Below are positions 1 through 4,306 of a stretch of DNA of 7,437 nucleotides, piece after piece (the stretch's first letter is position 1; the number at the start of each line of letters is the position of its first letter). The notes beneath the pieces were generated by a model that was given only the letters and a program-made list of their open reading frames with translations, was not told the DNA's origin and did not search any database. This DNA is from CAZJZH01 sp964550465 (lineage in GTDB: Bacteria > Patescibacteriota > Patescibacteriia > JACRDY01): contig CAZJZH010000046.1 in NCBI GenBank assembly GCA_964550465.1, forward strand, positions 1-7,437. The letters are read 5' to 3'. Made by a program: the position numbers and the translations under genes.

Positions 1-1
1 A

Positions 2-37
2 AAAATAACTCCTCGCGTAGCAGCGAGAAGTTATTTT
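2..37. terminator. Bidirectional terminator hairpin, variant copy at left edge
   Basis: The arms AAAATAACT-c-CTCGC and GCGAG-a-AGTTATTTT pair with one C.A mismatch and enclose the loop GTAGCA. Both ends of the stem are A/T runs, so it could terminate transcription from either side. On the minus strand it follows directly after the tRNA-like element at 41-118, in the same arrangement as tRNA-Gln and its terminator at 1636-1670. Bases 1-42 match 1182-1223 with one difference, which lies in the loop. The fold is clear; termination is inferred. Confidence 0.75.
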
Positions 38-40
38 CTC

Positions 41-118
41 GGAGTAGTCGAGGATGTTCGAACCAGTATTGAGAAAGCGAACTTGAGATATATTCCTCAA
101 GTGTAGCTACCCTACCCC
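41..118 (-). other. tRNA-like remnant or degenerate tRNA
   Basis: On the minus strand the ends GGGGTAG (118-112) and CTACTCC (47-41) form a 7-bp acceptor-like stem with one G.U pair. Inside are a perfect 7-bp hairpin, ACTTGAG/CTCAAGT, with an 8-nt loop (81-102), and a GGTTCGAAC T-loop-like string. However, there is no D-arm, the T-stem does not pair, the anticodon-type loop has 8 nt instead of 7, and no CCA is encoded. The terminator hairpin follows immediately, as after a real tRNA. I read it as a decayed tRNA or a tRNA mimic, and assign no anticodon. Confidence 0.4.
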
Positions 119-136
119 AGCGTTGACTATTTTTTA

Positions 137-177
137 GGAAAGAAAAGACCCGCGCCAGTGGTCAAACCAGCGCGGGT
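137..177 (-). terminator. Rho-independent terminator of the lipoprotein gene
   Basis: Minus-strand RNA forms ACCCGCGC/GCGCGGGT (8 bp), topped by an inner stem TGGT/ACCA with a 3-nt one-sided bulge and a small loop. A U-rich tail (TCTTTTCTTT) follows. It begins 23 bp after the stop codon of the gene at 201-923. Confidence 0.85.
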
Positions 178-200
178 TGATGGGTTGTGAGTATTAAGAC

Positions 201-923
201 CTACAGCTTCCGGGCCGAGGCGAGGCCGACATCGCCATCGCGGCGGTCGCCCCGACAGCTGTTGACGTCCAGACCGTCCGCATCGAAGTAGCCCAGAAAA
301 ACCTGACCGCCGCGGGCATCCACGGAACTGGTCCGAACGTGGAAATCCGGCAGCAGGTAAACGCCACGCACCTCGTAATAGGTGGTAGCACCCCAGACCG
401 CCTCGCCAGCGGTGGGGACATATTCTTCGGACGAGAGAAGTGCCGTCTGCTGGTTCCAGGTTCTGCCGAATGAATCGGGCACGGCATCCTTGCCAAGTGC
501 GAGCCATTTCATTGCTACTTTGGATGTGTGCGCGAACTGCTCACCTTCATACCAAATCTCATTTTTCCAATTCCTGAGGACGTAGAAGGAGTCCGGACGC
601 ATGGAGCAGATGTCCAGTAACGACGTAGGTTCGACAGGACCGGGGATGAGCATGTAATTGTGCTCCCAAAGCCACTGGAGAACCTTGACGTCGGGCAGGG
701 TTTCGGTGAACTGACGCAATTGTGCATCAGTGTACGTAAAGCCCCAGGCCTCAGCAGCTTCTTGGGGGGAGATAAAATCCCAGCCGAGGATAGCACGAGC
801 TTCGGCATACGGATCAACTTCCGATACCGGTCGGCTGTTGGGGGTGTTGTGGTGCATGCTACACCCAGCGGCGATGAGCAGAGTCACCACCAAGGTGATC
901 ACGATAGCCTTTTGAGTATTCAC
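201..923 (-). CDS. Predicted lipoprotein, conserved CPR-type family of unknown function
   Basis: This 240-aa protein starts at GTG. The start is fixed by a perfect AGGAGG at 936-931, 7 nt upstream. Residues 1-20 are a signal peptide: a short charged N-terminus (K5), a hydrophobic core at about 6-19, and AAG before Cys21, which would be the lipidated cysteine. The lipobox is slightly off consensus, with Ala rather than Leu at -3. The mature part opens with a polar linker, then a Trp-rich globular domain with segments such as EAAEAWGFTYTDAQL and VLQWLWEHNYMLIPGP. I recall similar lipoprotein-like paralogues in Parcubacteria genomes, none with a known role. The C-terminal motif (VGLASARKL) fits that family, so the gene looks full length. 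It is a single-gene unit with its own promoter, structured leader and terminator, bracketed by 42-nt direct repeats (1-42, 1182-1223). The membrane location is inferred; the function is unknown. Confidence 0.85.
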   Translation of the reverse strand: MNTQKAIVITLVVTLLIAAGCSMHHNTPNSRPVSEVDPYAEARAILGWDFISPQEAAEAWGFTYTDAQLRQFTETLPDVKVLQWLWEHNYMLIPGPVEPTSLLDICSMRPDSFYVLRNWKNEIWYEGEQFAHTSKVAMKWLALGKDAVPDSFGRTWNQQTALLSSEEYVPTAGEAVWGATTYYEVRGVYLLPDFHVRTSSVDARGGQVFLGYFDADGLDVNSCRGDRRDGDVGLASARKL

Positions 924-939
924 TTTTCTACCTCCTTTT

Positions 940-1002
940 GCCTCGGAATTGAGGCGAGCTTTATAAAGGCTATCTAGATAATCCCTATAAAGCTCGCCTC
1001 AA
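940..1002 (-). promoter_or_regulatory. Structured mRNA leader with 17-bp perfect hairpin and alternative stem
   Basis: TTGAGGCGAGCTTTATA at 949-965 is the exact inverse complement of 986-1002. The 20-nt loop contains the perfect palindrome TATCTAGATA (971-980). It lies between the predicted promoter (1037-1065) and the ribosome binding site (931-936), so it is transcribed as the leader of the lipoprotein mRNA. The downstream arm can instead pair next to the ribosome binding site: GCCTC (955-951) with GAGGC (944-940), loop AATTCC. The two folds exclude each other. No U-run follows, so it is not a standard terminator. It could be a regulatory switch, an mRNA-stabilising hairpin or a small palindromic insertion. 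Confidence 0.6.
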
Positions 1003-1036
1003 AATTAGTCTTTGAAATGTAAGGAGCTGATTCAGA

Positions 1037-1065
1037 AAGATAACACGCTTTAATATATTTGTCAA
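1037..1065 (-). promoter_or_regulatory. Sigma70-type promoter of the lipoprotein gene
   Basis: On the minus strand a perfect -35 TTGACA (1065-1060) is followed, after exactly 17 bp, by TATCTT (1042-1037; four of six consensus bases). The start point would be near 1030, giving a leader of about 107 nt that contains the long hairpin. Confidence 0.65.
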
Positions 1066-1075
1066 TAGATGACAA
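1059..1075. promoter_or_regulatory. Possible operator palindrome overlapping the -35 box
   Basis: TTGTCA and TGACAA form a perfect 6-bp inverted repeat with a 5-bp spacer, and one arm is most of the -35 hexamer of the lipoprotein promoter. The position suits a repressor site. No matching regulator is in the window, and a repeat this short could arise by chance. Confidence 0.3.
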
Positions 1076-1106
1076 GAAATACTTCTCTAGCGTTATAATC
1101 AACCAA

Positions 1107-1134
1107 AAAAACAGTCCTGTTTACGACTGTTTTT
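1107..1134. terminator. Bidirectional rho-independent terminator
   Basis: AAAAACAGTC and GACTGTTTTT pair over 10 bp with an 8-nt loop. U-runs follow on both strands, longer on the minus strand. On the minus strand it lies after the repeat region and about 40 bp before the lipoprotein promoter, so it would insulate that promoter from tRNA-Gln/dnaX readthrough. Confidence 0.75.
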
Positions 1135-1154
1135 AGTACAATTCAGGAATAAGG

Positions 1155-1181
1155 GGTTCGAATCGCTATTCATCCCCAAAC
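1155..1181. repeat. Orphan right end of the 226-bp repeat unit
   Basis: This stretch matches the right end of the repeat unit (1382-1408) with two differences (CCC to CGC, and CAC to CAT). It is an inverted copy of the tRNA-Gln 3' end: GGTTCGAATC, then an almost tRNA-like T-stem/acceptor strand ending in CCCC. The body of a unit is missing to its left, where a terminator (1107-1134) lies instead. It looks like the relic of a third, deleted or replaced unit. Confidence 0.6.
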
Positions 1182-1182
1182 A

Positions 1183-1218
1183 AAAATAACTCCTCGCGTA
1201 ACAGCGAGAAGTTATTTT
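1183..1218. terminator. Bidirectional terminator hairpin, second variant copy
   Basis: The stem AAAATAACT-c-CTCGC / GCGAG-a-AGTTATTTT has the loop GTAACA. It sits at the same place relative to the repeat unit as the hairpins at 1410-1444 and 1636-1670, but its stem sequence differs with compensating changes. It is almost identical to the hairpin at 2-37. Confidence 0.75.
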
Positions 1219-1221
1219 CTC

Positions 1222-1404
1222 GGGGATAGGGATTTTATCGCGTCATTCATCATCGCTGCCTACCGCAGCGATGACTCATTCCTTGTCCAGGGCAGCACCG
1301 AAAGCTCCCTTAGCTGGTCGCTTCCGGTGGCGCTCATCACTCCCACCCGCTCTCGCGAGGTGGTCGTGTTCGCTGCTGCCCGGTTCGAATCCCTATTCAC
1401 CCCC
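1222..1404 (-). ncRNA. Putative structured RNA, copy 1 of the repeat unit
   Basis: The segment folds into a closed multi-branched form. The outer stem is 1222-1234 with 1388-1403 (13 bp, 3-nt bulge). Hairpin A is 1250-1259 with 1265-1274 (10 bp, perfect). Stem B is 1290-1302 with 1369-1381 (12 of 13). Inside B are AGCT/AGCT (1303-1315) and hairpin C (1338-1368: CAC, CCACC and CGC pairing GTG, GGTGG and GCG). A terminator hairpin flanks each side. The strand is uncertain, because inverted repeats fold on both. Minus is preferred: it is co-directional with tRNA-Gln, and the following hairpin at 1183-1218 would terminate it. I recognise no known family; a single-stranded DNA or mobile-element role is also possible. 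Confidence 0.4.
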
Positions 1405-1409
1405 AAACA

Positions 1410-1444
1410 AAAAGAATTCCTCACTGTTGGTGAGAAATTCTTTT
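1410..1444. terminator. Bidirectional terminator hairpin within repeat unit 1
   Basis: AAAAGAATT-c-CTCAC and GTGAG-a-AATTCTTTT pair over 14 bp with one C.A mismatch around the loop TGTTG. U-rich tails occur on both strands, better on minus (TTCTTTTTG). It separates the two structured units. Confidence 0.75.
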
Positions 1445-1447
1445 CTC

Positions 1448-1630
1448 GGGGATAGGGATTTTATCGCGTCATTCATCATCGCTGCCTACCGCAGCGATGA
1501 CTCATTCCTTGTCCAGGGCAGCACCGAAAGCTCCCTTAGCTGGTCGCTTCCGGTGGCGCTCATCACTCCCACCCGCTCTCGCGAGGTGGTCGTGTTCGCT
1601 GCTGCCCGGTTCGAATCCCTATTCACCCCC
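1448..1630 (-). ncRNA. Putative structured RNA, copy 2 of the repeat unit
   Basis: This is a base-for-base duplicate of 1222-1404 with the same outer stem, hairpins A and C and long stem B. On the minus strand it lies directly after tRNA-Gln and its terminator, so it would need terminator readthrough or an internal promoter to be transcribed. I see no convincing promoter in the 40 bp upstream. The right end, GGTTCGAATCCCTATTCACCCC, is an inverted near-copy of the tRNA-Gln 3' end. Confidence 0.4.
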
Positions 1631-1635
1631 AAACA

Positions 1636-1670
1636 AAAAGAATTCCTCACTGTTGGTGAGAAATTCTTTT
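1636..1670 (-). terminator. Terminator of tRNA-Gln, within repeat unit 2
   Basis: The hairpin is identical to 1410-1444 and begins at the base after the tRNA discriminator. On the minus strand the stem ends in AATTCTTTTTG, a good U-run. It probably ends the dnaX/tRNA-Gln transcript. Confidence 0.8.
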
Positions 1671-1741
1671 CTCGGGGATAGGGATTCGAACCCCAATTCC
1701 TTGGACCAGAACCAAGTGTCCTACCATTAGACGATCCCCGA
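1671..1741 (-). tRNA. tRNA-Gln (anticodon CUG)
   Basis: The cloverleaf is complete at 71 nt. The acceptor is TCGGGGA/TCCCCGA, the D-arm GTCT-AATGGTA-GGAC, the anticodon arm CTTGG-TTCTGGT-CCAAG (anticodon CUG, reads CAG), the variable loop GAAT, and the T-arm TGGGG-TTCGAAT-CCCTA with one G.U pair. The weak U1-A72 pair and discriminator G73 are typical of bacterial tRNA-Gln, and U1-A72 is the pair known to be read by the GatCAB amidotransferase. CCA is not encoded and must be added. The gene starts 59 bp after the dnaX stop with no clear promoter of its own, so it may be processed from the dnaX transcript. Its last 16 nt are repeated as boundaries of the adjacent tandem units. Confidence 0.93.
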
Positions 1742-1800
1742 ACAATCAAGACTTTTAGTTGTTACTACCTCGATTGGAACCAGATAGCTGGCCCGAACGG

Positions 1801-3423
1801 TTAGGCTACTTGACCGCCAAACATAGCGGCTACGTCATTGGCTGTCGTGTCAGTGGCTGGCGCAGCTGATTGAGCTGGTTCTGGTGGTAGCTCAATCTTT
1901 ACCTCTTCTGACACCGCTGCGGCCACAGTCAGTTGAGCGTCCAGCATAGTACTAAATATCTTACTGACTGTCAAACTATTATCCGCCTGATTAACGCGAT
2001 CCGCATGGAGCGCAAACTGGAAGCCTAACGTCACTTCATTGCCATTGACCGCGATTGGCTTACCCAGCTTTAAGATAAGCGATAGTGAATGATGGCTGTC
2101 ATGCAGCGCCGCAATCACCTTGGGCCACACCGTGGTGATATCCTGCAAACTGACCGTTGCTGACTGTCTAGCCGGTGCTGACGCACTCTGCGCTGGCTGC
2201 TCTGCCGGCGCTTCTTTTGTAACCACTGGATCAGCCGGTGGTGGTGGAGTTGTGCTCTTAATTGCTTTCTGAGCTGCTGCTGGTTTCGATGCAGCTGGAG
2301 CTGACTGAGTAGCAACCGGTGTTGCTGCAGCGGGAGCCACTGGCGGCGCTGGCTCAGTACTCGCTAAAGTTACTACTACTACTTCCAATCCCATTTGTGG
2401 CAGTGGCGCAGCAGCTAATTGCTGCGTCTTGGCGATAATCGTTTCAATCATGTTGGCTACCTGTTGCACCGGCACAGCTGTCAGCCGCTCAACTGTATCA
2501 GCAGATATCTCCCCTACCGTAGCTGGCAGAGTAGCTAGCGTGTCAGTCACCCGAGCGTGCATGACCAGTCGCAAAAACTCCAACCAATCCTGAGTGAATT
2601 GTTTGAGGGAAATACCATCATCAATCAGCTGCTGAATAGTACCCAAACCACCAGCCGTGTCATGCTGCAACTCCTGATCAGTCAAAGCCACCACTCGACC
2701 CATGTCAGAGCGAGGGATCACCAGACTGGCCTGCTCCATAGTGATCTTTTTCTCACCCAAAGCTAGGACCTGACTGAGCAGTGACAGCGCATCACGCAGG
2801 TAGCCTTCTGATTGGCGGGCAATGGCTTGCAGCACCGCCTCTTCACACTGAACTTTTTCCTGCTTACAAATAGCTGCTAGATGATCGACCACATCAGCCT
2901 GCGGGATACGGGTAAAGACAAAGCGCTGACAGCGTGAAACAATCGTCGCCGGGATCTTATGTGCTTCGGTGGTAGCTAAAATAAACATCACATGGGCCGG
3001 TGGTTCTTCCAACACCTTCAGCAGGGCGTTGAAGGCCGAAGTTGATAGCATGTGAACTTCATCAATGATGAAGACCTTATAGGGCAACTGACTGGGGCGG
3101 AAGCGAGCTCGGTCGATAATCTGCTCGCGGACATGATCCACACCGGTGTGTGAAGCTGCGTCAATTTCTACCACATCCATACTCTTACCGTTCATGATAG
3201 CTTCAGCTGTCGGATCGTCCTTTTTGACATCTGGGCAATTAACCGCCTTGGCCAACAACCGCGCCATGGTGGTCTTACCAATACCGCGAGGCCCAGAAAA
3301 GAGGTAGGCATGCCCAACACTGCCCTGCGTAATCTGGTTGCGCAAGGTGGTGGTAACATGTCGCTGCCCCACCACTTCGTCAAAAGTGCGGGGGCGATAG
3401 GTGCGGTATAAACTGATAGCCAT
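1801..3423 (-). CDS. dnaX: DNA polymerase III subunit tau-like, DnaX (clamp loader ATPase)
   Basis: DnaX is the AAA+ ATPase of the clamp loader that places the sliding clamp on DNA. In this 540-aa protein Walker A is GPRGIGKT (44-51), Walker B is FIIDEV (118-123), sensor 1 is ATTE (150-153), the arginine-finger motif SRC is at 163-165, and sensor 2 is GYLRDAL (207-213). An Ala/Pro-rich linker covers about 355-425, and a compact C-terminal domain starts near 432 (TTVWPKVI), ending in FGGQVA as I recall from Parcubacterial homologues. The usual zinc module is not seen: between C63 and the EIDAASH motif (86-92) there is no further cysteine, where most bacterial DnaX proteins have three. I found no A-rich slippery site for a gamma form. 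ATG is the first codon of the conserved N-terminus (SLYRTYRP). It has no Shine-Dalgarno, and a predicted extended -10 box lies only 11-16 nt upstream, so the mRNA may be nearly leaderless. The identification is secure. Confidence 0.97.
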   Translation of the reverse strand: MAISLYRTYRPRTFDEVVGQRHVTTTLRNQITQGSVGHAYLFSGPRGIGKTTMARLLAKAVNCPDVKKDDPTAEAIMNGKSMDVVEIDAASHTGVDHVREQIIDRARFRPSQLPYKVFIIDEVHMLSTSAFNALLKVLEEPPAHVMFILATTEAHKIPATIVSRCQRFVFTRIPQADVVDHLAAICKQEKVQCEEAVLQAIARQSEGYLRDALSLLSQVLALGEKKITMEQASLVIPRSDMGRVVALTDQELQHDTAGGLGTIQQLIDDGISLKQFTQDWLEFLRLVMHARVTDTLATLPATVGEISADTVERLTAVPVQQVANMIETIIAKTQQLAAAPLPQMGLEVVVVTLASTEPAPPVAPAAATPVATQSAPAASKPAAAQKAIKSTTPPPPADPVVTKEAPAEQPAQSASAPARQSATVSLQDITTVWPKVIAALHDSHHSLSLILKLGKPIAVNGNEVTLGFQFALHADRVNQADNSLTVSKIFSTMLDAQLTVAAAVSEEVKIELPPEPAQSAAPATDTTANDVAAMFGGQVA

Positions 3424-3437
3424 AGTAGAGGCTATGG
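3420..3437 (-). promoter_or_regulatory. Small palindrome containing the dnaX start codon
   Basis: CCATAG and CTATGG form a perfect 6-bp inverted repeat with a 6-nt loop, and the ATG is in one arm. With transcription from the predicted start near 3427 only part of the stem would be in the RNA, so it may act as a DNA site instead, or be chance. Confidence 0.25.
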
Positions 3438-3462
3438 TAGCATATTTACCGCTGCTGATAAA
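3434..3462 (-). promoter_or_regulatory. Possible dnaX promoter giving a near-leaderless mRNA
   Basis: On the minus strand TTTATC (3462-3457; three of six consensus bases) is 17 bp from TACCAT (3439-3434), which has the extended -10 TG one base upstream. Transcription would start near 3427, some four bases before the ATG. It lies downstream of the strong terminator at 3490-3517, so dnaX needs its own promoter. Confidence 0.4.
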
Positions 3463-3489
3463 CTAGCGGCAGTAAGCTTTTTTGAGTAT

Positions 3490-3517
3490 AAAAACACCCC
3501 CGGACGAATCCGGGGGT
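3490..3517 (-). terminator. Rho-independent terminator with UUCG tetraloop
   Basis: Minus-strand RNA forms ACCCCCGGA-UUCG-UCCGGGGGU, a perfect 9-bp GC-rich stem with the very stable UUCG loop, then GUUUUUA. It starts 17 bp after the stop of the 217-aa gene and separates that gene from dnaX. Confidence 0.95.
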
Positions 3518-3534
3518 ATAATCTTGTGCATGCT

Positions 3535-4188
3535 TTACTGGTCTTTTGGTGTGCCTTCGAAAAACATCACCAAATAAACTTGACCAGGAGAACGACCTTT
3601 TGCAGCGGAATCGAAAGGCGCCAGCGTCAAAGTATGCTGCTCTGATAGTTGCAGTGCGGCAGTGTGCAGTTGCGGCAATACCGCCACCTGATGGTGTACT
3701 GGTAAGCAATCCCTCTCGTCAAAAGACAGCAGGGTACTACTAGGCTGCCAATAGCTGCTAAACCGTTCGGAGACAAAGATGAGACCCTGCGCACCGGTTA
3801 GTAGAGCGCCACGTCGCTTGTACAGCTCAACGCATTCTTGGCCAGATAGCGGCTGCAACACCCTGACTAACTGCACCAAATACTGTTTGCCGGGTTCTAG
3901 ACGATGGCTGACTGAGGCGAATCGACTGTCCTGGAAAATAGTCCCATCAGGTACCTGGCAGTTAAACTGATTCCACTCAGCCAGTGCTGTCTCAGGGCAG
4001 TAGTCTTCATCCACCGTACAGTGGATGCTTTTCATCACCTGAAAAGTCTCTAACTGCTCAATAATGCCCTGCAGTTTGCGCATAGTTGCGTCAAACGGCA
4101 GGGCTCCTTCGTCAACTCGCCGCATCAGCTCTCCACATCGCCTACTCAACTGACCGTACTGATCGTCGGTGACACGTCGGCGCGTCAT
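3535..4188 (-). CDS. Conserved hypothetical protein with CPR-type N-terminal helical module
   Basis: This 217-aa protein has no recognised function. The start is fixed by AAGGAGG, with 5 nt between AGGAGG and the ATG. Residues 1-48 are a charged, probably helical segment (VTDDQYGQLSRR, then RRVDEGALPFDATMRKLQGI). I recall this N-terminal pattern (V-D-Q ... R-EGLPF-MLQ-IIEG) from many proteins of Parcubacteria and related phyla, attached to different C-terminal parts. The rest (about 55-217) is a mixed globular domain with an acidic, cysteine-containing stretch (HCTVDEDYCPETAL) and a hydrophobic end, QVYLVMFFEGTP. There is no signal peptide or membrane segment, so it is probably cytoplasmic. 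It is a separate unit with its own promoter candidate (4270-4298) and strong terminator, between dnaX and dnaJ. No function can be deduced. Confidence 0.85.
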   Translation of the reverse strand: MTRRRVTDDQYGQLSRRCGELMRRVDEGALPFDATMRKLQGIIEQLETFQVMKSIHCTVDEDYCPETALAEWNQFNCQVPDGTIFQDSRFASVSHRLEPGKQYLVQLVRVLQPLSGQECVELYKRRGALLTGAQGLIFVSERFSSYWQPSSTLLSFDERDCLPVHHQVAVLPQLHTAALQLSEQHTLTLAPFDSAAKGRSPGQVYLVMFFEGTPKDQ

Positions 4189-4269
4189 GACAACCTCCTT
4201 GGGAAAAGAACTTGTCCGTATGTAACGCCTACAGACATTGGCGCCCCCTCACTATGAGGAAGATATCTC

Positions 4270-4298
4270 ACTGTACACTAGTATCTCAAAAATTGCAA
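4270..4298 (-). promoter_or_regulatory. Probable promoter of the 217-aa gene
   Basis: On the minus strand TTGCAA (4298-4293) is followed by 17 bp and TACAGT (4275-4270; four of six consensus bases). The predicted leader is about 75 nt. It contains the short stems CCTCA/TGAGG and GCGCC/GGCGU, neither strong enough to call a known riboswitch. No clear terminator lies between the dnaJ stop and this site, so readthrough from dnaJ is also possible. Confidence 0.5.
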
Positions 4299-4306
4299 GG
4301 GTGAGG

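Larger units (their letters stand above)
1215..1686. repeat. Perfect tandem duplication, 226-bp period
   Basis: By eye, 1215-1460 is identical to 1441-1686, which gives just over two units. The shared boundary, a 20-nt string ending in GGGGATAGGGATT, therefore occurs three times: 1215-1234, 1441-1460 and 1667-1686. The third copy runs on into tRNA-Gln and covers its discriminator, the 3' strand of the acceptor stem, the 3' strand of the T-stem and part of the T-loop. A period of 226 is not a multiple of three, so the ORFs that cross both copies read the same DNA in two frames, which argues against coding. Identity without a single visible change suggests recent duplication. Confidence 0.9.

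Noticed and set aside
1093..1106. Plus-strand -10 box TATAAT
   Set aside because: There is no adequate -35 at 16-18 bp, and the terminator hairpin would follow at once with no gene beyond.
1222..1404. Possible tmRNA: the minus-strand 5' part reads GGGGGTGAATAGGGATTCGA, close to the tmRNA 5' consensus
   Set aside because: The unit is much shorter than a normal tmRNA, the 3' side lacks a pairing T-arm with GGTTC and any CCA, and I found no tag reading frame ending in the usual small hydrophobic residues and a stop. The likeness is explained by the inverted tRNA 3' end.
1215..1686. CRISPR array
   Set aside because: There are only two long, fully identical units without short repeats and unique spacers, and no cas genes.
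1271..1749. Open reading frames across the tandem repeat on both strands
   Set aside because: They read the same DNA in two frames because the period is 226, run through tRNA-Gln and terminators, and have no ribosome binding site.
1801..3423. Programmed frameshift in dnaX producing a gamma form
   Set aside because: No A-rich slippery heptamer was found near the end of the ATPase part.
4201..4306. CIRCE heat-shock operator or riboswitch before the 217-aa gene
   Set aside because: The CIRCE arms TTAGCACTC/GAGTGCTAA are absent, and the short stems do not form a known aptamer.
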